Of a DNA stretch of 64,000 nucleotides, positions 49,484 to 60,383 are shown one piece after another (the stretch's first letter is position 1; each line of letters starts with the position of its first letter). Origin of the DNA: Gautieria morchelliformis (taxonomy: Eukaryota; Basidiomycota; Agaricomycetes; Gomphales; Gomphaceae); the NCBI GenBank assembly GCA_015179125.1, contig WHVA01000283.1, positions 62,001 to 126,000 on the forward strand. The letters run 5' to 3'. The notes beneath the pieces were generated by a model. It did no database searches and was not told the origin of the DNA. It saw only the letters and a list, made by a program, of their open reading frames with translations. A program made the translations under genes and the position numbers.

Positions 49484-51164
49484 ATGCTCCCTCACCGCAA
49501 TATTCCCCGCCGGGCGCTCTGCATGTCCCTACCGCGTCTCGTCGCATCGCTCGCGCAGCCCTGTATCCCTGTCCGCTCCCAGCATGTCCGTGTCCTCCAG
49601 TCCCCCGCCCAGTTCCACAGCACTCTCGTGGTCCGCCCCACCTTTCTTTATTTTCCAACATGTTTTTTATCCCCTTCCCTAGGACATGATCGCCCGCGCG
49701 AAACACCGCATATTTCTCTCGTCGCTCTACATAGGCACCACCGAGCTCGATTTGGTGCGCACCACCCATTTCATCGTGCGCAATTCTCATACCCCAACAG
49801 CTGCGCTCTCTCCGTCACTCTCTCGCCGCGAATCCCCGTCTCACCCTCCACCTCTCCCTTGACCTCCTCAGAAGCACCAGACCTGGTCCCGCGTCCTCTG
49901 CCTCTCTCCTCGCTCCCTTGGTCGCGTCCTTCCCAGACAGGGTCTATGTTCATCTCTATAAATCCCCAAACCTCGCTGGCGTCCTTGCAAAACTTGTCCC
50001 AAGACGTTTCGACGAGGGCTGGGGCACTTGGCACCCCAAACTATACGGCGTAGACGACGACCTCATTATCAGTGGGTGAGTCCGTGCGTATCCTCCTTTC
50101 CTGCCGCTTCCCTCTACTCTCTCTCAAGTGCCAATCTCAACAAGTCATACTTTACCAATCGCCAAGACCGCTATCTCCACTTTGCGTCCTCTCCAGCCCT
50201 CTCTACCTACTGCTTCGACTTTCTCCGAATCTTCTCACACCTCTCCTATCGTCTGCTTCCTCCCGAAACCCCGCACACCCCATTCACTCTCCGCTGGTCT
50301 AATCCCAATGTCGACCCTACGAGCATACAGGCCGCTGCGCAACGCACCCTCGCCCACTTCCAGTCTTCCCAGCCCCGAATACCCGCCCCTCCAGCAGTAG
50401 ACACCTTTGTCGTTCCAATCATCCAGGCTGGATATCTGAACGTCCGCGAAGAGGAACGATGTCTCACCCTGCTTTTCGCCCACCTCGCTCACATGCCAGA
50501 TGCCCACGCTGCTCTCATTGACCTCACCAGTGGCTATTTCGCACTCCACCAGCCGTATCAAGATCTTCTAATACATTCTCCCGTGAGCAGCCGCATCATC
50601 GCTGCAGGTCCCAGGGTAGGCATGTCCAATGTCCCAGTTGACAATAAGCTGACCACGACCAGGCTAACGGTTTTTACGGCTCCAAAGGCATGTCTGGCCG
50701 CATCCCTGAAGGCTATACTCTGCTTGAGAAACGCTTCTGGCGGAAAGTCCTGCAGGCCAATCGCGCTTGGTCTCCAGGACCCGCTCCGGGCATCGAGTTG
50801 AACGAGTGGGAAAAGAACGACTGGACATATCACGCTAAAGGTACACGCCCGTCCTGCTGCCAACCACCTGCTCGTACTGAATCACGCACTAGGCATTTGG
50901 TACCGGCCGACCTTGACATCCCCACCAGAACTCACCCTTTTTGGGTCCACAAACCTTAATTCACGCTCTGCCAACCTAGACACAGAACTTTCATTTTTCA
51001 TGCACACGAGTGCCCCTGCATTACGCACACAGCTCGATGCTGAGGTGCACAACCTGCGTACGGGAGCGCATAGAGTCGACGAGGACAGTTGGCGCAAGAG
51101 GGAGCGGCATGTGAGGTTTGGCACACGGATGTTAGTTGCGGCTGGTGTAGAGGGCATGCTGTAA
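49484..51164 (+). CDS. PGS1: Phosphatidylglycerophosphate synthase (CDP-DAG:glycerol-3-phosphate transferase)
   Basis: PGS1 makes phosphatidylglycerophosphate, the committed step to cardiolipin, in the mitochondrial matrix. ATG 49484 opens a basic presequence (MLPHRNIPRRALCMSLPRLV). The spliced text SPAQFHSTLV-DMIARAKHRI then FLSSLYIGTTEL is diagnostic of the family. The first HKD motif is HPKLYGVDD-DLIISGANLN near 50,030-50,130, and RQDRYLHF follows. The second HKD motif is split by an intron, YHAKG-IWYRP near 50,830-50,910, with LFGSTNLNSRSANLDTELSF after it. The frame ends GVEGML with the stop at 51164. Introns are short and in phase. The gene is convergent with the deacylase gene, with 17 bases between stops. 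Confidence is high. Confidence 0.94.
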
Positions 51165-51181
51165 CCAAAAGTATATTTTCT

Positions 51182-52024
51182 CTAGAGACCACCACTCTCC
51201 TTTCCTTCTGCTCCGACCCCGTTGGGTGTCTCCTTCGGGGACTTGACAGGTTTGGTGTTGCCGTCACTCGACTGCACATACTCAAATTTCCGTGAATCAA
51301 GTGTGAATGTCACTGGCCCGTCATTGGTCAATGACACGCTCATCATCGCCCCGAACTTGCCGTCTGACGTAGAAATTTGACTGGTTTGCGGGCAGTAGTA
51401 TCTGGAGGTGCATAGAACGCACCCTTGATCGTATCTGGCCGATATAATTCACGCATACGCTGCAGAAACGCAGCATACATCTCTCTGGACTGCTCACTCC
51501 CCTGAACGCACGCTCTGGAATCATAAACAGACAGCATGGTAAGCGTGACACGTACCATCGCGCGGTGGAAGTCTGGTTTGCTCCCTTTGGCTGTGTTGGC
51601 GAGGAGAGTAAACTGCGAGACACAAAGCACGTCGCCGGCGATGTCCTTCACGCTCTGCCGCCACATCGCCCCGTCTGCACCATCGAAAACACGCAGAGAC
51701 AGGCTGCAAGAAGATGTCCACTATGAGCGTATCACGCGGGCGCGTGGTGTCCCCGAACGCACATCTTTTTCGCGATGTACTCGGAATCTGCAGGCTTGTC
51801 GTCTACACTGGGAGAGGCGACACTGAGATGACCACGTCCGTATCACCTTCTGCGCGGCGTACCATTTCCAATACCGAGCAACAGCACGAGCCCCTTCGAA
51901 ATCGAGGAAACGACCTCACCGTCAGCTGCTCAACGGACGACATAAAACAGCGTTCACGGCAAGCAAAAGCGCGGCCCGCACCTGAGACTGAGGCTGCAGC
52001 CACTCGTTGCACTACAGCTCGCAT
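51182..52024 (-). CDS. DTD1: D-aminoacyl-tRNA deacylase
   Basis: DTD removes D-amino acids from mischarged tRNA. The first exon begins MRAVVQRVAAASVS (52024). The middle exon carries the strand of VEQLTV- to RGLVLLLGIG-like sequence, then the exon near 51,600-51,660 has the signature VSQFTLLANTAKGSKPDFHRAM. The exon near 51,420-51,540 gives SREMYAAFLQRMRELY, and the last exon contains FGAMMSVSLTNDGPVTFTLD with the Gly-cisPro motif (NDGPVT) at the active site, ending in a Ser/Gly-rich tail with TAG at 51182. All key DTD motifs are present. It starts 34 bases from the cyclophilin ATG on the other strand, an unusually small promoter space. Confidence 0.92.
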
Positions 52025-52058
52025 TCGGCGTGATGGTGTCACGTCTGTGACTTCACTC
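52025..52058. promoter_or_regulatory. 34-base gap between two divergent start codons (DTD1 / cyclophilin)
   Basis: The start codons are at 52024 (minus) and 52059 (plus), leaving 34 bases. Transcription of each gene must begin inside this gap or within the other gene. No TATA box is visible. Confidence 0.55.
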
Positions 52059-52870
52059 ATGAGTGGCAACGTGCTCCTCGAGACCAGTCTCGGCCAGATC
52101 GAAGTGGAGCTGTACTGGGACCACGCACCGAAGGTGTGTGGATATCAAGCAGGGCGCCCCCACGTTTCAGGTGACAGCTGATGCAGTCTCTAGACATGCA
52201 AGAACTTCCTGGAGCTCGCGTCGCGCGGCTACTATAACGGTGTCGTTTTCCACCGTATTATCTCGGTGAGCAACCCTCTGAAATTATTGGGAGTTTCTTA
52301 CAGATGAGATGTCAGGACTTCATGGTCCAAGGAGGTGATCCGACGGGCACGGGCCGTGGGGGGACAAGCATCTACGGGCAGCGGTTGTACGTGAAATGAC
52401 CCGTGACTGAGATACCCTGGAAATTCAACCCCTTGCAGCGAAGATGAGATACACCCGGAACTGCGGTTCGTCGGTGCAGGTGTGTAGATACACACCGCGT
52501 GCCGCATCTTTCTGCGTGTCTGACAGAACCTCCGAAGGGGTACTTGCCATGGCGAATTCAGGACCAAATACAAACGGTGCGTGGCATGCGGCACTGATAT
52601 ATATATATATATTCAACCCCTGATATGGGGTACAGGCTCCCAATTCTTCATGACCCTTGCGCCCACGCCATTCCTGGATGGCAAACACACCATCTTCGGG
52701 CGAGTCAGTGCTGGTATTCGTGTACTTCAACGTTTGGGAGCGGTGGCTACGGACAACCAAGACAGGCAAGTATCGGGCGTACGTCTAATAGATTGCGCGA
52801 GCCTCATGTCATTGGCAGGCCCAAAGAAGATGTCAAAATACACAAGGCTTGGGTGGCGCAAAAAAATTGA
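52059..52870 (+). CDS. Peptidyl-prolyl cis-trans isomerase, PPIL1-type cyclophilin
   Basis: A small spliceosome-associated-type cyclophilin of about 160 residues. Exon pieces join to [123 protein letters not shown] and [12 protein letters not shown], with TGA at 52868-52870. The isomerase active-site residues of the family (the Arg of FHR, the Phe and Met of DFMVQGG, and SQFF) are all visible. About five short introns are needed; one contains a TA-repeat tract near 52,598-52,613. The length and the GQIEVELYW start match the PPIL1/Cyp1 subgroup found in spliceosomes. Confidence 0.93.
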
Positions 52871-54845
52871 CTGTGGTTCTATGGCACCTCTCATGCTGTG
52901 CTTTGATGTATCACAACTCGTTCACCTGTAACACCAAAAGGCAATATTTTGCCATACATTTCATCGAACAGCGATGGTGCGCTCAACCTCGTTTATGTAA
53001 GAACCAATCCAAAAAGAGTGGCATCAATTAGTTTCGCGGTCAGTGTCTTGAGAGAAGGAGAGCCGCCGTAATATCTCCCCGGGAGGTCTCAAGGCGATTA
53101 GCGTGAGCGTATTCCACCCTCGGGCGTCCTTTTTTTTTTTTTTTTTTTTTATATCCATTTTTGTCTTTTGGGGCCTTGCCCTATGTAAGACGATGCATAC
53201 ATTTTTCTAACTTGTCCCTTGTAATCTAACCATCCTTGTTGTCTCTATCTCTGCATGTGCTCAGTGGGTGACCCCTGAGCTGATCCGTGCTTGTGTGAAG
53301 CGGGGTGTGTTTTTGGTATATAAGGATGATCATGCCTCTGAGACACCAATACTACCCCTTTAAAGCCAAACAGTCCAACCCATAAACCACATAGTAATCA
53401 ACCTTCCACGGCTTATTTGGGCATGTAATACCCATGTGTACTTCAGTTTGTACCCCTCAGCTGTGACACCACCTTGACACCTTTCCTGCACCCCAACGAG
53501 TGGCAGCAGCTGCAGTCTACTGCCGATGTTTCTGGCCCAGCCTCTGGCTGTCGGTGTGACAAATCATGATAGTACAGGTACCCGGTACTCCAATGCATCA
53601 GTTGGATGGATTAGATAATTAGAGTAGGTGTCATCATGTTCCTAAAGGGTCGGTTCTGAATTTCGGGTGTCCTTATGCATCACGGCACACTGCGTGCCCC
53701 TCAAAGGCAAGGCGCTATAGCTTTCTCCGGCCACGGCACTCCAGCAAGACACGAACCAGCTGTCCGTCGTATCGCACCATTTTAACCGTCGCCGCTGCAG
53801 AAGTTCTTAACATTCAGGCAAGAGGCGGGGCTCCACGACCTGCAAAAGCCAGCATCAGAACCTGAACTTGATGATCGACCAATTAAGTAAAGCGTGACCA
53901 GCACAGTCGTTTATACAGATGCCGGTCCTCGTACCCCATACTATGCGGACGTGACCGTGAAGTGATGCTGAATAAAAGATACCCAAAGGCATATTTATTG
54001 AAATACTGGTAACTAAAATGAACCTGAGGGAATAAAGACTGTGATTTGTCGCACTCTACCATATGGTAACTCACCTGCCAGTGTATGACCTTGGAAAACG
54101 TTTATATCGTATGCTCGCACAGTACATTCGTCGCTGTCCATAAGAACGAACCTTATCATGTTAGCCACTATACAGCGAACTGGGCCCATGCATTAGGCTT
54201 AAGAGCAAGCCTATTTTCCAAACGCACAGCGACTTCAAGTACATCTGTAGAAGTACACCCAAGCGGTATCCGCCATGCAGACACGATTATTATGGTCGTT
54301 GGAACCGCTAACGAGCTTTATCTTAGTCGCAACGATACACCCAACAGTGGCTTTACGGCCCTTACAGTAACTGGTGGAGCACACCATTTGTAGAAAAAAC
54401 AAGAATCTCACCAGCATCATCAGCTATTATGGTTCGATGATTAGAGGAGTTCTGAAGACGGGGCGTGACATCGATCAGTAGTCGTGGTGCAGCAGATTGC
54501 ATGGGAGCGCGGCCTCAAGAAATATACGCATCTTTGAAACCAGAATGTGCGATGAAAAATGCAGGGACAACACTGCAGAATAAGCCACTTATAAGAAGAG
54601 GTCACGGGGACTTATTTGAAGCTAAGTATTACTACATAGGTGAAAAGGTCGCAGAAATGCAATCTATTAATCCTCACGTACAAGACAGTCTTCCACATTC
54701 CAAATAAAATCCGAATCGATGACTATGCAGCAATAGACACAAGTGACTAAGATTATTGAAAACCCAGGTGTCAAGACAATGGTGTGATCTCCGATTGACC
54801 ATAAGGAACGACAAAATGTAAGAGAGTGGAGGTCAATACAATTCG
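52871..54845. other. 2.0-kb stretch with no supported gene
   Basis: This contains a 21-base T tract at 53130-53150 and a TATATAAG sequence near 53,318-53,325, but no recognisable coding region. Frames 54085-54393 (+) and 54465-54707 (+) have no matching domain, and their flanks do not support splicing. It could be an old transposon remnant or simply intergenic DNA. Confidence 0.45.
53130..53150. repeat. T21 homopolymer
   Basis: Twenty-one consecutive T residues on the plus strand, the longest homopolymer I noticed in this window. It could be a retroposon poly-A tail read from the other strand or a nucleosome-free element. Confidence 0.9.
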
Positions 54846-57563
54846 CTAGCGACCTCGGCCGCTCGTCGACCTAGTTCTCGGTCGTGTGGGTGTTTCTTCA
54901 TTGAATGGCGGCAATTGACTCCCACGATGTGACCTTGTGTCGGCAGGGTACAAGCCAGCGTCGCTCAGTGCCCGGTCAACCAAGCGTGTTGATGGTCCAG
55001 CGGATGGCCCTGGGCCAGTCCAGCTACGCGCGAGTAATAGGTCGTCATCATCTTCCCCTTCATCTACGACCTCCATGTCACTCACCCCGACGCTCACGGC
55101 GTCAGGGTCATGATCAGGCTCGGCCTCGTCCTCGCTAACTTCATCAGAAATGCTTCCGTCCATTTCCCCAATCCATTCTTGGTCGTCAGCATCTCCGCCA
55201 AAGTCCCAAACATCCAAGTACGTCATGTCCAGTCTGTTGCTTGCCGCAACACACCATCTACCATCAAACACAACCTGCCAGACGCCGGTGATGCCCGTCA
55301 GCAGGTCACGAACGACAGAGCCATCGCGCACGTCCCACATCTTGAGTGTGCCATCCGAACCGCTCAGGACCTTAAATTCATCGTGTTGGAAGCAAGTAAT
55401 TGCTCCTGTGTGCGCTGCAAGTGTATGCTGAAGTTGACCAGTCGACGGATCCCAAATGCGAAGGGTTGAATCGGCGGCAGCGGAAACAAGGTGAGATGGC
55501 GATAGGCCAAGCAAGCCAACAAGAGACGTGTGCCCTTGGAGGGTATGCAAACACTGTCCCGTTTTGAGACTCCATATACGAACTGTACCGTCCATGGAGC
55601 CGGAACAACATTGGTTACGGACAGGATCTAAAACAACGCTGTACACTATGGTGCATTTTAATTGAGCACGAACATGGTTGATGCAAAATCAACAAACCTT
55701 TCTGGGTGTGGCCCGCAAGAGTCCAAGTGCAGACGCCGTCTATGATGTCCCAGATTCGCACAGTGCAGTCATAACTTCCTGAAACTAAAGTTCTTCCACG
55801 AGCAGCCAGGGCGCGCACAGCCTGTTCGTGACCCGTGAGCAACCGCAAATGATACGGGTTGTCATCTGTATCTTCCTGAAAACTTTTGTGAGTGAGAAAA
55901 TGAAGGAGATGAATGCTGACTCACCTCTGCGGGGTCACCTTCAGAATCATTTGCGCCATAACACATGTACTCTTCTTCGCCTGGTCTGGGGAGGGTCCAC
56001 ACGCGAAGTGAATGGTCTCTGCTGCCCGTGACAATCATGGAACGCTTCGGCCACCTCTCTCTCTTGATCCCGCCACCTTCTATCTCAATGTCAAGCCACT
56101 CCGGCTTGACGATGGCCAGACATCTCACGGTACTAGTATGGCCCCCAAAGACATGTGTGCATCTACCGTTGGAAAGGTTCCACACTCTAACTGTTCTATC
56201 CGTGGAGCCGCTCACGAGCGTATTCTTGGTGGCTGCAAGCGCCCATACGCCGCCCTCGTGACCTTCCAGCGATCGTAACTGGTTACCAGTAGTGGGGCAA
56301 TATACGTGAATAGAGTGATCGTCAGAGGCAGAAATAATACGGTTGTGAGAAAAGAGGAGGCATGTAACGACAGCGCCACCATGAGCAGCGAAGGTAAGTC
56401 GCCGTGGGTTGGTATTATTCATCCAGCGGGTCCGAGTAAGGTGTCGAGACTTGAACAAAATTTTATACGGATGTGGAAGAGGCAGCGCGTCTTCTCCAGG
56501 GTTCCCCATTCGACTGCGTCTGGAGAAAACTGCATACGCAAAGGCACGTTCAGGCTCGCCACCAAACCAAATTCTGGTCGTTTTGAGAAGCTCTCGCCAA
56601 AGAATGGGGTCTGAATCAATAATGGCCCGCCATGACTTGGATACTCGCGAAGCTCGGGCGAGAGTGGAATATGGTAGATAACTGAGGATAATGGAGGTGA
56701 GCTCAGGAGGCAGAAGAGTCAAAAAGTCACGAGCAAGAGTAGGGGTAAGAACGGAGTGGAGAGTTCTCAACACGGGTAGGGGAGAATGACGGAGGAGTGT
56801 GAGAAGGAGATGCGATTGAAGTGCCTGGGGAAGATTGTTGAAGTGCGACAAGATATGCGGTAAAGTCATGAGAGTTGTGACAGCCATATCGGGCTGAAAT
56901 GGTGCATTTGATGTGTTTGGATGCGGAGAGGAAACCGTACTTGGCGGCGCAGATGGCCAGGCATTAGTAGCAGGAGGAGACCCATTTGGAGACGGGAGCG
57001 GTGAGGGGGGCGCTGCAGCATTTGCAGTGCTCACGGCGGAAGCACGGGGCTTCTTTCTAGGAGGTGGACTGTTGTTAGCATTAACGATGCCAGGCGGGCT
57101 GAACGCCTCCACGCCTTCCATCATTTCGCTGCCGAGGCTATGAGATCTCTTCCTGCCGTACCTCTCGACAGCTTCTACGAGACCAACCGTGTGCTCTCTG
57201 TAGACGTCTTCGTCCCGTTTGAGCATTCGCCAACCATGGCCAGCGACGACCTCCTCCTCTTCAGCCATTTCTTGTTCCCCTTGAGAACCATCTTGGAACG
57301 TTGCGTGCGCACCTCCAGGAAACTCGATGGGAAACCTCCGAAGGGAACGTGGTAAATGTGCATTGAGAAGAGGGTATTGCTTGGGATCCTTAGGCGATGA
57401 TGGAGGTGGCAATGGTGGGAGCGGGATCGGCGCGTACGTGGTCGTAGTCCTGGTCGTGGTCGTGACGCTACGCACGAGATAAAGGCGAGAAGAAACAAGA
57501 AGTTTGAGTTACTCACGTAGTAGTATTTACCGATGGCGCGAGGTATAGCGACGGACGCGACAT
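54846..57563 (-). CDS. F-box/WD40 protein, Cdc4-like SCF substrate receptor
   Basis: This is an SCF substrate receptor of the Cdc4/Fbw7 type. The first exon reads MSRPSLYLAPSVNTTT (57563) and joins through intron 57,478-57,527 to a Thr/Pro-rich N region. The F-box follows near 56,600-56,720 (LPPELTSIILSYLPYSTLAR ... VSKSWRAIIDSD). The conserved pre-WD linker contains a TRTRWMNN motif. WD40 repeats include IISASDDHSIHVYC, LVSGSTDRTVRVWN, IVTGSRDHSLRVWT, LVSGSYDCTVRIWD, CSGSMDGTVRIWS, VSAAADSTLRIWD and VLSGSDGTLKMWD, about seven or eight blades. The C-terminal acidic tail ends in a Ser/Arg-rich stretch at 54846. Short exons at 55.6-55.9 kb are required. It resembles yeast Cdc4 in order and length, but orthology is inferred. 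Confidence 0.9.
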
Positions 57564-57727
57564 GTTCGTGGTACAGGTCAAGATGAGGAATGCGGCAGCA
57601 ATTGGCCCCAGTGTGGACTTTTATGGATCCATTTATACCGCGGTATGGTCTCAGTAATCATTGAAATTAAATCTACTAGAGCAAGGCCGAACACAAAGTA
57701 TATGAAAAGCAAACGATGACGAAAATA

Positions 57728-58915
57728 TTATTCTCTAGTCCTTCTATTATCGGGCATACTCTCCAATTGACTGCGACTCCTCATTCGCGGTCTGCGCTTC
57801 GCATACCACTCCCATGCCAATCGAACCACTTCCCCGTCTGCATCATATGGTGTAGGAATTTCGCTGTACCCTGGACGTGCTGTCGGGTGTCGCACATAAA
57901 CGGCAGAGCACGTAGCGAACGATAGTTCGATGTACGCCGGGATGAAAATAAATGGAGCCGCATAATCAGGCAGTACGAAAGGTGTAAGTGACAAGTCCTT
58001 GGTCCACGGCTGACCCGGCACACCCACGGGTGTTCTCCATTCGGGGACACCAGTTGTATCTTCACCTTGAGGCGCTTCTGCGCCCTGTGCTTCAGCGGCG
58101 TCCCCATTCTCGGCTTGGGAAGTTTCTTTACCCTCTGGACCTGCGTTGGCATCATCGGCTTGAGAGGCTTCAGTTGGAGCTGCGTCGACATTATCGGCTC
58201 TAGTCACGGTATTAACCTCTGTATCCGATTGGTGCCGGCGTTGAAGAAATCTGATGGCGGATGGGTCAACAGACACCATGTCACCAGGCGCAAGTCGCGT
58301 ATTGGCATTTGTATGCTGTTTGATACCTCCGAGGTTGTTCATGTAACGAGAGCAATACACGCACCTCTTTCCCGTTGAGCTTCACATTTCCATGTATGAC
58401 CAACCTTCGTGCCTCGTACACGCTATGTGCAAAACAACACCTGAATATGAAGACGTCGATCCGCCGCTCCACTTCGCTGAACATCAAGCTTCCCACAGGC
58501 GCAAGTGCTGCCTTCGCTTCTCGCTCCATCTGCTTTTGCATCTGATCGGCTTCTCCTTGCCGCTTAGCCCATTTGACCAGTGACAATGCGCCTCCCAAGG
58601 CACTTCTACGTGGACGAACGTCTGGTAATGTCGTAGGTAGGTACCACCTTTTAAAGGTTTTTTCGTTAATATGATCTCCATGGTATGCTCTGACAAGCCG
58701 TTTGGATATCCATCGCTGTTGGAAGAGTGTTTTTGACGTTCGATCAAATGTAGATTCCGATACTTTTGGACCAAATGAACGTTTCCAGAGGTTGTAGAGG
58801 TTGTGCGGTGACCAGCTCTACTATAAGAACTTAGTTGTGACACGTATAAAATATATCCAACAATTACCATGCGAGGAAGTGCCCGTGTGTGAGCAAACAC
58901 ATTCTTGTCTCTCAT
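57728..58915 (-). CDS. NAM9: Mitochondrial small-subunit ribosomal protein uS4m
   Basis: This is the mitochondrial 37S protein of the S4 family. Reading from ATG 58915: [16 protein letters not shown], then after an intron the exon with the stretch [20 protein letters not shown] and [20 protein letters not shown]. Next come [20 protein letters not shown] and [20 protein letters not shown], then [16 protein letters not shown]. This last block is the S4 RNA-binding domain. The next exon continues [20 protein letters not shown] and a disordered Ala/Glu-rich insert, and the C terminus is basic ([16 protein letters not shown]...), ending at 57728. The match to fungal Nam9 is strong, and the S4 motif [11 protein letters not shown] is intact. 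The gene lies in the same direction as the Cdc4-like gene downstream. Confidence 0.92.
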
Positions 58916-59886
58916 CTGCCCAGCTCGAATTTCAGTCAGCGAGGAAAGTGTCACTTCAGTGACAAATGACAAATTCTGTCACACTATAAGGCACGTGAAG
59001 CTTCAAGCTTCTATGCCCAGATCTAGGTTCGGCGCAAGCCTTGAAGCTCCGACTTCATCTCCAGAGGAGAGGCTTGTACCAAGCTGCCGCGCTAGGGGGA
59101 CCGTTTCTTCAGGGTGCTGCGTCGGCCACAACACCTCTCGCGTCAAGGTTTCTTTAGATTATCGTAACAGAGATGTATTCTGACAACTTGTCCTGTGTGA
59201 GTAGCTAAGAATCATTTTAATTATGTCGTGATGTATGTGCCTTCTGGGACGAGTGACAAATGGCTTGTGAGGCACGTAGTTGAACCAGTCACTCAAGAAT
59301 AATTTTAAAGAAATTATCACAATGACCTGTAGTATGTTTTAAAGTGATCCCATAAATTACTTTGCTACTCGGTGACCGGTGGGCGCAGCACCGGGCACTT
59401 TTCCAGACGACGGTGTCGACAGTTCGTTACGTCACGTGACTTTAAGCACGCTCGCATTTTAAATGGACATCGACGTATGCTGGGGAGATATCCTGCTGTT
59501 ATCATGCAAAGATGTTCTAGAGGACAGGCTTGGGATCATATTCTCTCTCATCAGTCATCTGGGAGTCTCCTATTATTGTTTCTCTTCTCTCCTTCTTGCC
59601 CAAAGGTTTGAAACCATGCCTGTCAATGACTCAATTTATTCGTACCACTACTATCATAGCGATCGAGCTGTCCCATTTGCTGCTAAAATTATTTAGGATA
59701 TCTGGCCTACATTCCCAACTATAGATGTCCTTAAAAATCAGCGAACGGCCGTCTGTAACACGTTGACAAGTGAGATAGCACAATTGTGCCCACCCCCACT
59801 ATTCCCAATGGGATATAAGACAGTTACTTGGTGATTAAGCATTTCTAACTAGCTAGGGAGCTCAAGAGACATATGGTCTAGTAGAT
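58916..59886. other. Region between NAM9 and the copia element, with an inverted LTR relic
   Basis: About 970 bases of AT-rich DNA. It contains the reverse-oriented LTR relic listed separately (59012-59169). The remainder, 59,170-59,886, has no recognisable gene. Confidence 0.5.
59012..59169 (-). mobile_element. Truncated, inverted LTR relic of the same copia family
   Basis: This segment is a diverged reverse-complement copy of part of the LTR at 59887-60307. Matches include GGTTCGGC-CAAGCC, GGCTTGTACCAAG and GCCGCGCTAGGGGG. On its minus strand it starts TGTTA at 59169, like the LTR. It covers roughly the first half of the LTR and is truncated towards 59,012. It is a fossil of an older insertion of a related element, now broken. 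Confidence 0.75.
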
Positions 59887-60307
59887 TGTTATAATGAGTG
59901 AAGCCGTAGAGAGTACGGCTCGGATTCAAGCAGCGTCACCCTCGTGTGCGAGGGTGGCTTGTGGCTGGTGGTAGAGACAGTGTGAGATGGCCCCCCTAGC
60001 GCGGCATCTTGGTACAAGCCCCTTCTCCGGAAGGTGCTCGCAGAGCGTGAACTTTGAGTCGGAGATGGGGCTTGTGCCGAACCTAGCCCAGATCAGGTCT
60101 CTGCAGACGACGAGCAGCGAACTTTCTGGGTTCCTCCGTATTGAATACCATCGCTCAACCGTTAGTCATCCTGTGGCCACTCGTGGTTCCCATTTCCATC
60201 TCCTACCGAATCCCTTAGTTACAGTAGTTACAGGCGCTGTATATTTTTCTGAGACTCGCTGGTTGAATATCATCTTCTTTACCCACAACCATCATCTACT
60301 CTCTACA
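59887..60307 (+). repeat. Putative 5' LTR of a Ty1/copia element
   Basis: This starts TGTTATAATG and ends CTCTACA, the TG...CA ends expected of an LTR. The start is supported by the inverted relic, whose matching end is also TGTTA. The internal sequence begins GGTTATGGGCCCC directly after it, where a primer-binding site would lie. The matching 3' LTR lies beyond the window, so the right edge is inferred and not proven. Confidence 0.6.
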
Positions 60308-60383
60308 GGTTATGGGCCCCGCGCTCTAAACCATAATCCAAAGTAAAGTAGAAAAAAAAAAACTTCCTGTAACAATCGCCGTC

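Noticed and set aside
52598-52613. TA dinucleotide tract as a regulatory repeat
   Set aside because: It lies inside an intron of the cyclophilin gene and is too short to call more than a simple repeat.
54085-54707. Two plus-strand frames in the gene-free stretch
   Set aside because: No recognisable domain, no plausible introns joining them and no biased composition.
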